This document shows positions 1 to 10,331 of a DNA stretch of 64,000 nt, in pieces. The position numbers and the translations under genes were made by a program. Source of the DNA: Pseudomonadota bacterium (GTDB taxonomy: Bacteria; Pseudomonadota; Gammaproteobacteria; Steroidobacterales; Steroidobacteraceae); NCBI GenBank assembly GCA_018241505.1, contig JAFEDS010000009.1, positions 310,001 to 374,000 of the forward strand, given 5' to 3'. The notes beneath the pieces were generated by a model that was not told the origin of the DNA, did not search any database, and saw only the letters and a list, made by a program, of their open reading frames with translations. Positions within the stretch are counted from its first letter, which is position 1, and each line of letters opens with the position of its first letter.

Positions 1-422
1 TTGCCGAAGAATTTGCCTCCCTGGGAGTTGCGTTGATTGAGCAGCCCTTGGCGCGCGGCCGCGACGCAGAGCTGGAGGGATTTCGGTCCCCGGTACCGCT
101 CTGCGCCGATGAGTCGTGCCTGCATATGGGTGAGTTGGCGCAGGCCGCCAGGCGCTATCAATTTATCAACATCAAGTTGGACAAGGCCGGTGGTCTGACA
201 CACGGGTTGGAGCTCGCCCACGCCGCGCGCGAGCTGCACCTCGGGCTCATGGTGGGTTGCATGGGCGGCAGCTCGCTGGCCATGGCTCCCTCCTTTGTGG
301 TCGGCTGCCTGTGCGACTTTGTTGACATCGACGGGCCATTGCTGCAGAAGTCGGATCGATTCCCCGGGCTGCATTACGACGGGGGTCGAGTGGCGGTTTT
401 CGAGCCGAGCCTCTGGGGCTGA
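1..422 (+). CDS. dgcA: N-acetyl-D-glutamate racemase / dipeptide epimerase (enolase superfamily), C-terminal part
   Basis: This is the last 139 or so codons of a gene entering from the left edge; the reading frame is open from base 3. Enolase-superfamily barrel motifs are visible: IEQPL, the metal-binding ADES, the second catalytic lysine in NIKLDKAGG, the substrate loop CMGGSSLAMAP and VDIDGPLL. The CMxxS and DxDGPLL pair is typical of L-Ala-D/L-Glu epimerase relatives. The tail ending EPSLWG is what I remember from the DgcA branch, which racemises N-acetyl-D-glutamate and usually sits beside a DUF1611 gene (DgcN). Such a gene is in this window at 37816-38859. The gene is convergent with the aldo/keto reductase that follows. 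The specificity (dipeptide or N-acetyl-glutamate) is inferred, and the N-terminal capping domain is not seen. Confidence 0.75.
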   Translation, partial: AEEFASLGVALIEQPLARGRDAELEGFRSPVPLCADESCLHMGELAQAARRYQFINIKLDKAGGLTHGLELAHAARELHLGLMVGCMGGSSLAMAPSFVVGCLCDFVDIDGPLLQKSDRFPGLHYDGGRVAVFEPSLWG

Positions 423-428
423 CTGGAG

Positions 429-1457
429 TCAGGGCGTCGGCGCGTCCGAGTCAATCAAACGTTGAGCCTTGAGCGCGGCCCAGAACGCTTCCGGGATGAC
501 TGCGGAGAGTGCTGCGAGGTTTTGAGTGACCTCGCACGGGCGTGCCGCGCCTGGAATAATCGAAACGACGGCCGGATGCGCCAATGGAAACTGCAGGGCG
601 GCCGCGGTCAAACTGACGCTATATTCAGCGCAGATGTTTTGAAGTGCCCGGACCTTTGCTAGTACCTCCGGCGAGGCTGTGCCGTAGTTGTACCGGGCGT
701 TGCCGCCAGGGCCGGTCGCTAGAATGCCGGACGCAAGTGGCGAACCAATAATGACACTGATGCCGCGAGCGACGCAGTCGGCCATCCCGGTATGCAAGGT
801 GCCCTGATCCAACAGGGTGTAGGGCATGGCGACCAGGACAAAATCGAGGTTGACGCTGCGCGCGGTGACCTCGAGAGCCTTGGCCGTGTTGATTCCCATT
901 CCAATTGCCTTGATGTCGGCGGATCGTTTCAACTCCTCCAGTGCCTTCATGCCGGACTCGAGCAGGGCCGCCAGATGACCTGGGTATCGGTCGGCGTGAA
1001 CGCTCTCATCCAGGTCGTGAATCAGCAATGCATCGACGGTATCGATACCCAATTGCAGCAGCGCCTGTTCGTACGAGCGCATGAAGCCGCCATAGCTGTA
1101 GTCGAACTTCACGTCGAAGTTGAATCCCCCCTGCCAGGGAGAACGGTCGAAAGTGAGCGGATTGCGGGGACGATGCAGCGTGCGCCCCAGTTTCGTGGTC
1201 AGACAGAATTCGGCGCGCGGTTTCGTACGGAGGAATCCGCCGACGCGCGCTTGACTCAGGCCGCGGCCGTACCAGGGAGCAGTGTCGTAATAACGAACCC
1301 CCAGCTCCCAGGCGGTGTCGAGCGTGGCTCGCGCGTCTGCTTCGTCAACCTTGGCGTACAGCTCGCCCAGATGTGCGGTGCCGAGTCCGAACGTAGGCAA
1401 TTCGAGGGCCGTGGTGCCGATGCGGCGGCGGCTGGAGGTCAGGTTGGCCAAGCTCAC
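429..1457 (-). CDS. Aldo/keto reductase, L-fucose dehydrogenase / pyridoxal 4-dehydrogenase type
   Basis: This is a 342-residue NAD(P)-dependent TIM-barrel oxidoreductase. The catalytic tetrad is readable: Asp58 and Tyr63 in YYDTAPWYG, Lys89 in TTKLG and His147 in LLIHDLD. The long insert after the lysine (HRPRNPLTF onwards) is a mark of the L-fucose dehydrogenase / D-threo-aldose 1-dehydrogenase / pyridoxal 4-dehydrogenase group. With L-fuconate dehydratase in the same window, oxidation of L-fucose at C1 to the lactone is the natural role; that part is inference. The GTG start at 1457 was chosen because it overlaps the upstream esterase stop as GTGA and follows a GGGAGA box; a GTG at 1493 has no ribosome site. 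It is the last gene of a three-gene minus-strand operon. Confidence 0.82.
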   Translation of the reverse strand: MSLANLTSSRRRIGTTALELPTFGLGTAHLGELYAKVDEADARATLDTAWELGVRYYDTAPWYGRGLSQARVGGFLRTKPRAEFCLTTKLGRTLHRPRNPLTFDRSPWQGGFNFDVKFDYSYGGFMRSYEQALLQLGIDTVDALLIHDLDESVHADRYPGHLAALLESGMKALEELKRSADIKAIGMGINTAKALEVTARSVNLDFVLVAMPYTLLDQGTLHTGMADCVARGISVIIGSPLASGILATGPGGNARYNYGTASPEVLAKVRALQNICAEYSVSLTAAALQFPLAHPAVVSIIPGAARPCEVTQNLAALSAVIPEAFWAALKAQRLIDSDAPTP

Positions 1458-2536
1458 TCTCTCCCGAACGCGTGCTTCAAGGCCGCGCTCCACGTCGCTC
1501 GAAACGCCACCGAGGTTGGGGCACTCGGCGCAATGATGTCGAAGCCGTGATACGCACCCGGCACGACAGCAAGCTGCGTTGCTACGCCCGAATCGATCAG
1601 CCGCCGCGCGTATTCCATGTCTTCCTCCACGAACAGATCAATCGCCCCGACTCCAATGAACGCCGGCGGCAGCCCGGCAAGATTCGCGGTCCGCGCGGGA
1701 ACAGCGCCCGCAGGCACATTCCGCGAGCCCGCCGGTACGCCCAGCAGAGAGTCCCACCCGAAGCGATTTGATTCCGGTAGCCAGACGTATGCGCCAATGA
1801 AAGGGGGAACCGGGCGCGAGCTGCCGGTCCGATCATCGAGCATCGGATAAATCAACAATTGGAAGGCGATCGGCACTTCGCCACGATCGCGCGCTGCAAT
1901 CGCGAGCCCGGCGGCGTGGCCGCCGCCCGCACTTTCACCTGCGACGGCAATGCGTGATGTATCCACTCCAAGCGTTGCCGCCGAGCGATAGAGCCACTTC
2001 AGGGCAGCGTAGTTGTCCTCGAGCGCCCCGGGGAAGCGAGTCTCCGGAGCCAGCCGATAGTCGACAGTGACAATCACGCAATCCTGCTCACGGGCGAGCC
2101 GCTGCAACTTGGGAATGACTTCATCGACCGTGCCCGCGACGAATCCACCGCCGTGGATGTGAAGGATGGCGGGCCGTGGCGGCCCGCTCGCGGCCGGATT
2201 GATCACAAACAGCCGAACGTCCGGCGCCCCTTTCGCTCCGGGGATCGAGTGCTCTTCGTAGGGAGGCGTCGGCGCGTTCGGCACAGTCGGCTCCGACAGT
2301 TTGCGCACTCGTGCAAGAGTCGCAGCGTTGATGGCAAAGTCGCCTGGGTCCCGGCGCCACTGCGCCAGGGCGTCGCGGAGATCGGGACTGACAAGTGAGA
2401 GAGAGTCGACATGGGGCATCGTGCGCGCTGCCGGAGGTGTCGGCTTCGCTAATGCTGTGAGCGGACTCGCGGTCACCGCTACGGCACCTGCCGCCAGCAA
2501 CTCACGTCTGTTGATGATCCCGCGCGCTGCCATCAT
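1454..2536 (-). CDS. Exported alpha/beta-hydrolase, HSL-type carboxylesterase
   Basis: The product has 360 residues. The N-terminus has an RR pair (INRRELLAAGAVAV) and a short hydrophobic stretch ending near ALAKP, which resembles a Tat signal. The hydrolase core shows the oxyanion motif HGGG at about 128-131, the nucleophile elbow GESAGG with Ser at about 202, a candidate acid at about 300 (GAIDLF) and the catalytic His at about 330 (PGAYHGF). This is the hormone-sensitive-lipase-like esterase family. In an operon with an exported rhamnosidase-like enzyme, it may remove acetyl or other acyl groups from a glycan or glycoside. The start overlaps the upstream stop as TAATG, with a second ATG directly after. 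The true substrate cannot be read from the sequence. Confidence 0.85.
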   Translation of the reverse strand: MMAARGIINRRELLAAGAVAVTASPLTALAKPTPPAARTMPHVDSLSLVSPDLRDALAQWRRDPGDFAINAATLARVRKLSEPTVPNAPTPPYEEHSIPGAKGAPDVRLFVINPAASGPPRPAILHIHGGGFVAGTVDEVIPKLQRLAREQDCVIVTVDYRLAPETRFPGALEDNYAALKWLYRSAATLGVDTSRIAVAGESAGGGHAAGLAIAARDRGEVPIAFQLLIYPMLDDRTGSSRPVPPFIGAYVWLPESNRFGWDSLLGVPAGSRNVPAGAVPARTANLAGLPPAFIGVGAIDLFVEEDMEYARRLIDSGVATQLAVVPGAYHGFDIIAPSAPTSVAFRATWSAALKHAFGRE

Positions 2537-5529
2537 TACTCCGAAAGCAACCTGACCGGCCCCAGGAGCCCGGAGGACAACAACTTGGCGGGCGCGCCCG
2601 TTTTCTTGCGTTCCTCGCATTCGGGGTCCCACCAACAGGAAAACCCCTCAGGTAATTTGTGCTCGTACGTCCTGACATTGGTCTTCGTCCGGCGCTGCGC
2701 CGGCGGAAGGTCTCCGTCCCCGATGAGACGATTCGGCCAGAGATTCACCACATCGATCTCGAGGTCGTTGTTACCCGCACGCAGGAATTTTCCGATCTCG
2801 ACTCGCCACGGCGCGGTCCACACAATTCCAGCCTCGTGTCCGTTGATGCGCACCTGCGCGAGGTTCTTCACTTCACCCAGGTCGAGATAGACTCGCCGGG
2901 AGCTGCCGCGCGGCAGCTTGAATGTCTTGCGATAGGTCGCAGTGCCGCTGTAGTAGCGGATCGAGGGTTCCGGTCGATGGATCCAGTCGTCGAGTTGCTC
3001 GAAGACGATGCTTTCCGGGGCACCCCAGCGAGTGTCAAAGCGGACGGTCCACGGTCCCGATAGTGGGGCAAGCTGTCTGAGGGCAGGGAAGTTCCGGCCT
3101 GCGCCACCGCCGGCAGGTTTGGATTGCGCGCGAAATACCACAAACCAGCTCTGGTTGGGAGCGAAGTGAAGGGGCACTCGCGTACGACCGTTCTCGGCGC
3201 GGAACTGCGCTAGCTCGCGGATCGATCCCGACACCGCATCCCACAGCTCGGGCACTTTCCCGGCGACTCGGAAGGCCACTTCAACATCCGCCTCGAGCTC
3301 GGTCAGATTCGCGACAAAGTAGATATCCACCTGCGAGTCGCGGCGGTGGATCCACTCGATATCGAGATTGGGCGGTGCATCGCGCAGCTCGAAATCGGCA
3401 GGGAAACCGTCACTACGCAACACCTGTTCCGTGGACTGGCCCCAGATCACCCGGCCCGCGCCAACCTTGCGTGTCCCAGTCGGGGTAGTGATGTCCCAAA
3501 GATCCTTGCTGAGAGCCTCGAGCTCGTCCTGCGTCCGCGGGTAGTCGGTCAAGCCCACAGAGCTTTTCGGTGGCGCACCGATGAGGGTTGCACCCCCTTC
3601 GACCAACTCCTTCAGTTTGCGCATGACGGCCGGAGAGGCGGACTCGGCAACGCCCGGCGGAATGATCAGGTAGCGATATTGCAGGCCGTCAGGCAGGACG
3701 ACGCAGCCGTCCTGGGCCCTGGCTCGTGTCAGCAGGGCCGCGGCGTTGATGACGTCGAAGTCATATCCGGCGACCGGCTTACGATCGAGGATGGGAAAGT
3801 TGGGGATCGGCTCACCGGTGAAATACAACAGGTCGGCACAGAAGGAGCCGTGCCGCAGCAGGGTATGACACCGTGCCAGGTAGTCAAACCAGGCGCCACT
3901 GCGGGACCACCACGTCACGTTGCGGTCGAAGTGCGGCCCGATGTGCTCCCATTCGTTCCCCGGCAGGTCCGTGAGATTCGGTTGCAACACGTAGTAGTTG
4001 AGAACCGTGCGAGTCAAGCCGAGACAGAAGGCACGGTCGCCGAGCGGCTTCAGATGGAAGGGATCGTCGCTCCAGTCCGGATTGAAGTTGGTAAACGCCT
4101 CGGCCTGGCAGAGGGGCTTGCCATAGATGTGAGCGGCGGAGGCGGCCTGCTTGATGGAGCCGAAATTGGCCTGCGGCAGCACGCGCTCGGACGGTTTGAA
4201 GAAGCCCTGCGGAAGGCCGTAGATCGAGGGCTTTCGCTCGATCCCACGGAAGCTGCCGCGCGAAGCCCAGAACTCCGCCATCGGAATATCGTTCGTGCCC
4301 AGGCACTCCAGCGCATCAATGTACTGTGTGTACCAGGGGCCGCCCGACTCCGGATGAGTGCCGAGCCCGCGGGCATGTGCGAGTTGCGCGAGTCGTCCGT
4401 AGTAGTTGGTAGCGATCAGGTCGGCGATCGTTCGGCGGTAGTCCCACATGAACCGTGCCGTCACATCCGCGGACTCAACCGTCTTGCCGGCCAGGCCGGG
4501 AAGATATCGCAACGGATCGTAGTGCCGGCGCGATACGAATTCTTCCGTGAACTTGCCGGTCCAGGACGGTAACCCCATCTCCCAACTGTCGATGTGAACG
4601 TACTTGAATGTCGCGCCGGCGTGAGGACCTGCGTCCTCCACGAGCTTCGCCGCAGTCTGGCCAAAATGCCGGTCCATGGCTGCGGCGCTCATGGGGTCGA
4701 TTTCCCATGATTTGGCGTTGATGGTGGATCGCGCCTTCGTGCGGATGGAATCGTCGCCGTTGGGGACATCGTACTGCGCGACTATGAAGCCCATTCGCAA
4801 CACTTTCCAGGCGCCCTTGGGCACCTTCCAGCGCAAACGGCCGTCGCTCATCCGAGCGGTCAGATCGACGATATTGCCGAGCCTCCAGACACCGGCCGAT
4901 TCCTCGACACACGCCAGCACCGCGATATCCCGATACCAGGCGGTCGAGTCATCTACATTGGAGCTTCCCTTTACCTCCGTCGAGTCCATGCTCTCTGTAC
5001 TGTGCTCGGGCGGCTGCTCGATGTGTCGAGGCAGCTCGGCGTCGAAGTCCCGGGGTCCCTCGATCACGGTCTCCCGCCAGACCAGATGTTTGATGGCGTC
5101 GTCTCTGGTGACCCACGGGCCGCCGGCGTTCCAGCCGCTGCACAGATTGACACTCAACTCGAGCTTCAGGCGTGCCGCCTCATTCACGGCGTGGCGGAAG
5201 TTCTCGCGCCACGCCGGGCTCATGAACGCAGGTCCTTTGGGCGCCAGAGGGGCTATGCCGCAATCAAACACTATGACACCGGCAATGCCTTTCTGCCGCA
5301 TCGCCTCCAGGTCCGCGGTAATACCGACGCGGGTGGCATTGCCTTCGAGCCACCACCAGTAGGCCCACGCCTTGGTGTTGTCGGTGGCATTCTGGAAGGC
5401 AACCTGCAGTGGATCGGCTGCGCTCGCGCGGGCTGACCGGCTGGCGAGTGGCGTGACAGGCGCCATGTTCATGACCAGACCCGTGACTCCGACATTCGTC
5501 AGGAATGACCGGCGCGTGAGCTCACTCAT
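2536..5529 (-). CDS. Exported GH106-type alpha-L-rhamnosidase-like glycoside hydrolase
   Basis: The protein has 997 residues and begins with a Tat-like signal (LTRRSFLTNVGVTG). Near residue 55 it has the WAYWWWLEGNATRVGIT block followed by DLEAMRQKGIAGV, which is the start of the large GH106-related catalytic barrel. The C-terminus has a GH2-like beta-sandwich (YLDLGEVKNLAQVRING, GIVWTAPWRVEI, VVNLWPNRLIGDG). GH106 enzymes release alpha-L-rhamnose from glycans or glycosides, which fits rhmD in the neighbouring operon. It leads the operon with the esterase and the aldo/keto reductase, joined by overlapping stop/start codons. A close paralogue lies at 21498-24482. The ATG at 5529 was preferred to a TTG one codon earlier because of an AAAGG box 9-10 bases upstream. 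The family assignment is good; linkage specificity is not known. Confidence 0.83.
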   Translation of the reverse strand: MSELTRRSFLTNVGVTGLVMNMAPVTPLASRSARASAADPLQVAFQNATDNTKAWAYWWWLEGNATRVGITADLEAMRQKGIAGVIVFDCGIAPLAPKGPAFMSPAWRENFRHAVNEAARLKLELSVNLCSGWNAGGPWVTRDDAIKHLVWRETVIEGPRDFDAELPRHIEQPPEHSTESMDSTEVKGSSNVDDSTAWYRDIAVLACVEESAGVWRLGNIVDLTARMSDGRLRWKVPKGAWKVLRMGFIVAQYDVPNGDDSIRTKARSTINAKSWEIDPMSAAAMDRHFGQTAAKLVEDAGPHAGATFKYVHIDSWEMGLPSWTGKFTEEFVSRRHYDPLRYLPGLAGKTVESADVTARFMWDYRRTIADLIATNYYGRLAQLAHARGLGTHPESGGPWYTQYIDALECLGTNDIPMAEFWASRGSFRGIERKPSIYGLPQGFFKPSERVLPQANFGSIKQAASAAHIYGKPLCQAEAFTNFNPDWSDDPFHLKPLGDRAFCLGLTRTVLNYYVLQPNLTDLPGNEWEHIGPHFDRNVTWWSRSGAWFDYLARCHTLLRHGSFCADLLYFTGEPIPNFPILDRKPVAGYDFDVINAAALLTRARAQDGCVVLPDGLQYRYLIIPPGVAESASPAVMRKLKELVEGGATLIGAPPKSSVGLTDYPRTQDELEALSKDLWDITTPTGTRKVGAGRVIWGQSTEQVLRSDGFPADFELRDAPPNLDIEWIHRRDSQVDIYFVANLTELEADVEVAFRVAGKVPELWDAVSGSIRELAQFRAENGRTRVPLHFAPNQSWFVVFRAQSKPAGGGAGRNFPALRQLAPLSGPWTVRFDTRWGAPESIVFEQLDDWIHRPEPSIRYYSGTATYRKTFKLPRGSSRRVYLDLGEVKNLAQVRINGHEAGIVWTAPWRVEIGKFLRAGNNDLEIDVVNLWPNRLIGDGDLPPAQRRTKTNVRTYEHKLPEGFSCWWDPECEERKKTGAPAKLLSSGLLGPVRLLSE

Positions 5530-5709
5530 CAATAACGGACCTTTGTTTATACACGCATGTTGAGATGGGGCATGGCAGGTAATTTGAGCACACGGGGGCG
5601 GTCCGCCAAAGCGGAAACCCAGTGCATAACAGCGGCTCGGCGCGAAAAACTCGCGCCCGCGGCCGCAATAACGTTAGGAATCACTTGAAAACACGGCCCT
5701 GGGCCGGGC
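5530..5709. promoter_or_regulatory. Divergent promoter region
   Basis: These 180 bases separate the minus-strand GH106 operon from the plus-strand serine-hydrolase operon and must hold both promoters. A perfect 6-bp inverted repeat, GGCGCG/CGCGCC with a 7-base A-rich loop, lies at 5639-5657, and a GGCGGTCCGCC palindrome lies near 5607. The TGGTCNGACCA operator found elsewhere in the locus is absent here. No convincing -10/-35 pair could be assigned by eye. Confidence 0.35.
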
Positions 5710-7332
5710 ATGGTGCGTGTAAGCTTTTGGGATCGACATCCGCGGAGCTCGGCCTTGATCACACTGCGTCGACGGGTCATCTGCCTCACTTGTGCCCTCG
5801 TTTGGCTGTCGGCGGCGATTCCCGCCCTGGCACGCAATGCGTTGCCCGCCGATCTGGATTCCTACATAGCGCGCTCCCTGCGAACCTTCGAGGTCCCCGG
5901 AATGGCGGTGGCCGTCGTCAAGGATGGCAAGGTTGTGCTGCAGAAGGGATACGGCGTGCGCAAGCTCGGGGAGCCGGCCCGTGTCGATGCGGATACTTTG
6001 TTCGGAATCGGGTCGAACTCCAAGGCGTTCACGACCGCGGCCCTTGCCACCCTCGTCGACGCCGGGAAGCTCTCGTGGGACGATCCGGTCTACGAATCGC
6101 TGCCCGGTTTTCAGATGTATGACCCGTATGTCTCCAAGGAAATGCGCGTTCGTGACCTGTTGACGCATCGCGGTGGGTTGGGGCTCGGGGAAGGCGATCT
6201 GATGCTGTGGCCGCGCAACACTTATACCCGCGACGACCTCGTCTACAGACTGCGCTTCCTCGAGCCGGCGAGCAGCTTTCGCAGCCGCTTTGCGTACAAC
6301 AACCTGATGTTCGTGGCTGCCGGACAGGTCGTCGCCCGGGTGAGTGCCCAGAGTTGGGATGACTACCTGCGGCAGAGGATCTTTCTGCCGTTGGGAATGC
6401 AGGAAACCAACACCAGCGTCGACGCCTACCGGGAAGGTGCCAATTGGGCTTTTCCCCACAGCAAGGTTGAGGGCAAGCTGCAGGCGGTTCCCTTCCTGAA
6501 CCTGGATAACGCGGGGGCGGCGGGCTCCATCAACTCGTCAGCGGCGGACATGGCGCGTTGGTTGTTGGTGCAGCTCAATCGCGGCCGCATTCCAGGAACG
6601 GACACAATTCTTTTCAGCGAGAAGTCCTCTGAAGCGATGTGGTCGCAGCAAGCCATCATTCCGGTTGAGGAGGAGTGGACGGCAGATGTGGCAGCCCTTC
6701 GGCCCCGCTTCTACGGCTACGGCCTGGGTTGGTTTGTGCGCGACTACAAGGGGCGAAAAATGGTGGGTCATCCCGGTGGGGTGACCGGATTCGTCTCCCG
6801 CGTTCTGCTGGTGCCTGAGGAAAATCTCGGTGTGGTCGTTCTGACCAACGCGGAACAGTGGCCTGCCTTCGAGTCGGTGCTGTATCACATCCTCGATGCC
6901 TATCTGGGAGGCCCCACGCAGGACTACATTGCGGCATTCGCCGCAGTGGACGCGAAGAAGCGCAAGGACGCCGAGGAAACAGTGCGCAAGGCCGAGCAGG
7001 CGCGTCCGGTGAATTCCAAGCCGTCACTGGCGCTGGAGAAATATGCGGGAGACTACAGCGATCCCTGGTTCGGCAAACTGCTCATTCGAGCCGACAACGG
7101 TGGGCTGATACTGCAACTGCCGCTGACGCAGAATGTGACGGCGGATTTGCAGCATTGGCAGTTCGATACGTTCAAGGCGCATTGGCGCGATCGCAAGATG
7201 GCAGATGCGTACCTGACCTTCGCCCTGAAGGCGGACGGCTCCATTGATCATTTCACCATGGCTGCTGTCTCGCCGTTGGCCGATTTCAGCGCGGACTATC
7301 AGGACTTGTACTTCACGCCGAGCGGCCAATGA
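5710..7332 (+). CDS. Exported serine hydrolase, beta-lactamase class C / CubicO family
   Basis: The product has 540 residues. After an N-terminal hydrophobic segment (VICLTCALVWLSAAIPALA, with a cleavage-like ALA) comes a penicillin-binding-fold domain with the SxxK motif SNSK (Ser102, Lys105), the YxN motif YNN at about 196 and a GHPGG motif replacing KTG. The last 110 residues (from about LALEKYAGDYSDPWFG) look like the DUF3471/Pab87-type C-terminal barrel seen in D-aminopeptidase-like and esterase members. It is probably a periplasmic esterase or D-peptidase. The next gene overlaps it by ATGA. Ribosome-site evidence for the ATG is weak; a TTG at about 5755 inside the signal region is an alternative. 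Confidence 0.8.
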   Translation: MVRVSFWDRHPRSSALITLRRRVICLTCALVWLSAAIPALARNALPADLDSYIARSLRTFEVPGMAVAVVKDGKVVLQKGYGVRKLGEPARVDADTLFGIGSNSKAFTTAALATLVDAGKLSWDDPVYESLPGFQMYDPYVSKEMRVRDLLTHRGGLGLGEGDLMLWPRNTYTRDDLVYRLRFLEPASSFRSRFAYNNLMFVAAGQVVARVSAQSWDDYLRQRIFLPLGMQETNTSVDAYREGANWAFPHSKVEGKLQAVPFLNLDNAGAAGSINSSAADMARWLLVQLNRGRIPGTDTILFSEKSSEAMWSQQAIIPVEEEWTADVAALRPRFYGYGLGWFVRDYKGRKMVGHPGGVTGFVSRVLLVPEENLGVVVLTNAEQWPAFESVLYHILDAYLGGPTQDYIAAFAAVDAKKRKDAEETVRKAEQARPVNSKPSLALEKYAGDYSDPWFGKLLIRADNGGLILQLPLTQNVTADLQHWQFDTFKAHWRDRKMADAYLTFALKADGSIDHFTMAAVSPLADFSADYQDLYFTPSGQ

Positions 7333-9179
7333 GGGCCCTGCTGGCGGTGCTCGCGCTGTTGGTTGCCGGGAGGGCGGCCGCGTGCGAGTCGGCTTCGCTG
7401 CCTGCGCCGGCTCCGACCACAGCGCAATATCAGGCTCCCGCCGCGTACACACTGACGCGGCAACGAATTCAGATGCGCGACGGTGCCTGTCTCGACACGT
7501 TCATACTGGCGCCCCGGGAAGCTTCCCGGCCGCTCCCGATCCTGTTGGTAAGAACACCCTACGACCCGACAGCGCAGTGGATACTGCCCGAAGCCGAGTT
7601 CCAACACGCGGGCTATGTATTCGTCACCCAGAGCGCCCGTGGACGCTATGGTTCGGAAGGCGCGTTTGTTCAGATGCGCCCGCATAACGATCACAAGCGC
7701 TCGCGCTCCGATATCGACGAGAGCAGCGATACGTTCGATACCATCGACTGGCTGGTCAGGAATGTCCCGAATAACAACGGCCGCGTCGGGTTGCGCGGCA
7801 TCTCGTATAACGGTTTCTACGCTGCCGCCGGGATGATTGATGCGCATCCGGCGCTGAAGGCAGTCTCACCGCAGGCCCCGCAAGTCGACTGGTTTCTCGG
7901 TGACGATACACACCACAACGGCGCGTTCCTGCTGGCCTCGACATTCAACTTCATGATGAGCTGCGACCGTCGCAGCGCCGGGTTGCGAGTCTGTGCCGCG
8001 AATTTCGAGCCACCCACCACGGACGGCTATCATTTCTTCCTGTCACTCGGGCCGTTGAGCAACATCGAGCGCCAGTACTTTCACGGGGACTCACCGGAGT
8101 GGCAGTTGATGATGCGTCATGGGACCTATGACAGGGTTTGGCAGGAGCGCAACCTCTTGCCGCATTTGCGCAGCATCCAGCCAGCCGTGCTGGCGGTCAG
8201 TGGCTGGTATGACGCGAACAACCTGTATGGCGCCTTGCATGTTTTCGCGAGTATTAGGCGCAACAGCCCGGATACAACGACCCGGCTGGTGGTCGGACCC
8301 TGGACCCACGCTCAGTGGGTCCATGACGGCGGTGAGTCGATCGGGCCCCTGCAGTTTGGATCCGCGACCGCCACGGATTTCATTCATAACCTGGAGCTGC
8401 CTTTCTTCGAGTCCTACTTGAAGGGGGACGGCCGCGCGAAGTTGCCCGTCGCGAACGTGTTCGATACAGGTCGCAATCAATGGGGCAGCTTCAACGCGTG
8501 GCCACCGAAGGAGGGGGTGAAGGCAAATCTGTGCCTGGGCACACGGGGATCGCTGCGACTCTTACCCGCTTGCGATGCCCGAAACGGCTACGACGAATAT
8601 GTCAGCGATCCCCGCAGTCCGGTGCCCTTTGTCCCTGACCACGGCGTGGATATGGATGCGGACTACATGACCCGCGATCAGCGCTTTACCTCGGGCCGGC
8701 ACGATGTTGTGAGTTATGAGTCTGAGGTACTGGCCACGGATGTCACGGTTGCCGGACCGTTGTCGCCGCGCCTCGTGGTGTCGACCAGCGGAACCGATTC
8801 AGACTGGGTGGTGAAGTTGATCGACCAGCGGCCGGACGGTTTCCAGCAGCTCGTTCGAGGCGATGTCATGCGGGGGAAATTCCGCTCGAGCTTCACTTCA
8901 CCGGCACCCATGCGTCCCAACGAGGCGACCGCGGTCGATTTCACAATGAACGATGTCTATCACACCTTCCGCAAGGGTCATCGGATCCTGGTGCAGGTGC
9001 AGAGCAGTTGGTTTCCGCTGGTTGACCTCAATCCGCAGCGGTTCCTGGACATCTATTCGGCGCGCGCGGCCGATTTCCAGAGCGCCACGCAACGCGTTTA
9101 CCATGGCTCGCGAATCGAGATGACGGTGCTACCTGGCCTCAGCGCACATAGGGCCGATGAAGCTCGACCGCCGGATTGA
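7329..9179 (+). CDS. Exported CocE/NonD-type hydrolase (S15 family)
   Basis: A 616-residue alpha/beta-hydrolase of the X-Pro dipeptidyl-peptidase/cocaine-esterase family. A short hydrophobic N-terminus ([15 protein letters not shown]) indicates export. The nucleophile elbow is GISYNG with Ser at about 160; the acid is probably Asp295 ([11 protein letters not shown]) and the base His327 (GPWTHAQW). The C-terminal third is the jelly-roll domain typical of the family. It starts inside the stop of the serine hydrolase (ATGA), so the two are translationally coupled. Its end overlaps the convergent rhmD gene by 41 bases. Members act as esterases, amidases or peptidases; the substrate here is unknown, but an exported role on an acylated glycoside or peptide is plausible. 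Confidence 0.85.
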   Translation: MRALLAVLALLVAGRAAACESASLPAPAPTTAQYQAPAAYTLTRQRIQMRDGACLDTFILAPREASRPLPILLVRTPYDPTAQWILPEAEFQHAGYVFVTQSARGRYGSEGAFVQMRPHNDHKRSRSDIDESSDTFDTIDWLVRNVPNNNGRVGLRGISYNGFYAAAGMIDAHPALKAVSPQAPQVDWFLGDDTHHNGAFLLASTFNFMMSCDRRSAGLRVCAANFEPPTTDGYHFFLSLGPLSNIERQYFHGDSPEWQLMMRHGTYDRVWQERNLLPHLRSIQPAVLAVSGWYDANNLYGALHVFASIRRNSPDTTTRLVVGPWTHAQWVHDGGESIGPLQFGSATATDFIHNLELPFFESYLKGDGRAKLPVANVFDTGRNQWGSFNAWPPKEGVKANLCLGTRGSLRLLPACDARNGYDEYVSDPRSPVPFVPDHGVDMDADYMTRDQRFTSGRHDVVSYESEVLATDVTVAGPLSPRLVVSTSGTDSDWVVKLIDQRPDGFQQLVRGDVMRGKFRSSFTSPAPMRPNEATAVDFTMNDVYHTFRKGHRILVQVQSSWFPLVDLNPQRFLDIYSARAADFQSATQRVYHGSRIEMTVLPGLSAHRADEARPPD

Positions 9180-10317
9180 GCTCCACACCAAAGCCGGCAC
9201 GGTCCGACAGCTTCAAACGGCCGTTCACGGGTGAGGGCTCGCCGAGCAACTGCGGATGGAACATGGGGACAATCTGGTCCGCGGTCGGATGCATCATCAG
9301 AAATTCCGCGAACGGGCTGTTCTGGCGGGTAATGACGAAGTGATAGCTATAGACGCTCGAGCCATGGGGGATGGTGAGCGCCCCGTGTGCATCCGCGAAA
9401 TCGGCGATTTTGACGAGCTCGGTCATGCCGCCACACCAACCCACGTCCGGTTGGATGATGTCACAACAGCCCATTTCCAGCAGCATCCGGAATCCCCAGC
9501 GCGTCGCCTCATGCTCTCCGGTGGTCACCAGCATTCCGGCCGGCACCGCACGCTTGAGCGCGGCGTAGCCCCAGTAGTCGTCGGGGATGAGCGCCTCCTC
9601 GAGCCATTTCAGGCCGCATTCGCGGGCTCCGTGTGCCAGGCGAATGGCGTAGTTGAGGTCCAGGCTCATCCAACAATCGAGCATGAGCCAGAAATCGGGG
9701 CCGGTTTTCGAGCGCATATCCGCCAGGGCGTCGAGATTCTTTTTCAGGCCTGCCTCACCCTCCGCCGGCCCATGATGCAGGGGCAGCTTGCCGCCAATGA
9801 ACCCCAGGGATTTTGCGACGTCGGGTCGCGAGCCGGTGGCATAGAACACAATCTCATCGCGGACGGCGCCGCCCAGCAACTGATATACGGGCTCGTCACG
9901 CAGCTTGCCCAGAAGGTCCCACAGGGCGAGATCGACCCCTGAGATAGCGTTCAGTACCAGCCCCTTGCGCCCGTAGAAGAGCGTTGCGCTGTACATCTGG
10001 TCCCAGATTCTCTCAACTTCCGAAGGGTCGCGTCCCTCCAGGAAGCGTGCCAGATGCTTTTCAACAATGTAGGCGGCGGGTTCGCCTCCGGTCGTGACAG
10101 CAAAACCGATGACGCCATTCTCGGCCTCGACTTCCACAATCAACGTGCCCAGCACGTTGGTGCCGAAGCTCTTGCGGCTCTGTCGATATTCAGGGTAACG
10201 CGCCATGGGACTCGCGATGTGGTCATCGATCCAATGGGCGCCGGTCTGATCGTGATAGTCGGCGCCGCCACCACGGGCCACCGAGGCACGAACTTGTTTG
10301 ATTTTTGGAAATTTCAT
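9139..10317 (-). CDS. rhmD: L-rhamnonate dehydratase
   Basis: The 392-residue enolase-superfamily enzyme matches what I recall of E. coli RhmD (YfaW) along nearly its whole length. Shared blocks are KIKQVRA, the DYHDQ...HWIDDHIA loop, [12 protein letters not shown], the metal ligands in LMLDCWMS and [23 protein letters not shown] and the catalytic His in PHGSSVYS. It dehydrates L-rhamnonate to 2-keto-3-deoxy-L-rhamnonate in the cytoplasm. The ATG at 10317 (MKFPKIKQV) was chosen over longer starts because it matches the family N-terminus and has an AGG box 7 bases upstream. It is the last gene of the operon headed by the 13055 oxidoreductase, 14 bases after the SDR, and it overlaps the convergent S15 hydrolase. 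Confidence 0.95.
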   Translation of the reverse strand: MKFPKIKQVRASVARGGGADYHDQTGAHWIDDHIASPMARYPEYRQSRKSFGTNVLGTLIVEVEAENGVIGFAVTTGGEPAAYIVEKHLARFLEGRDPSEVERIWDQMYSATLFYGRKGLVLNAISGVDLALWDLLGKLRDEPVYQLLGGAVRDEIVFYATGSRPDVAKSLGFIGGKLPLHHGPAEGEAGLKKNLDALADMRSKTGPDFWLMLDCWMSLDLNYAIRLAHGARECGLKWLEEALIPDDYWGYAALKRAVPAGMLVTTGEHEATRWGFRMLLEMGCCDIIQPDVGWCGGMTELVKIADFADAHGALTIPHGSSVYSYHFVITRQNSPFAEFLMMHPTADQIVPMFHPQLLGEPSPVNGRLKLSDRAGFGVELNPAVELHRPYVR

Positions 10318-10331
10318 GTTGACACCTGGCC

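Noticed and set aside
3346-4572. A long open frame (408 codons) on the plus strand opposite the GH106 gene
   Set aside because: It is antisense to a gene with clear family motifs, shows no recognisable domain and is explained by the high GC content. The same holds for 22086-23501 and 5674-6459.
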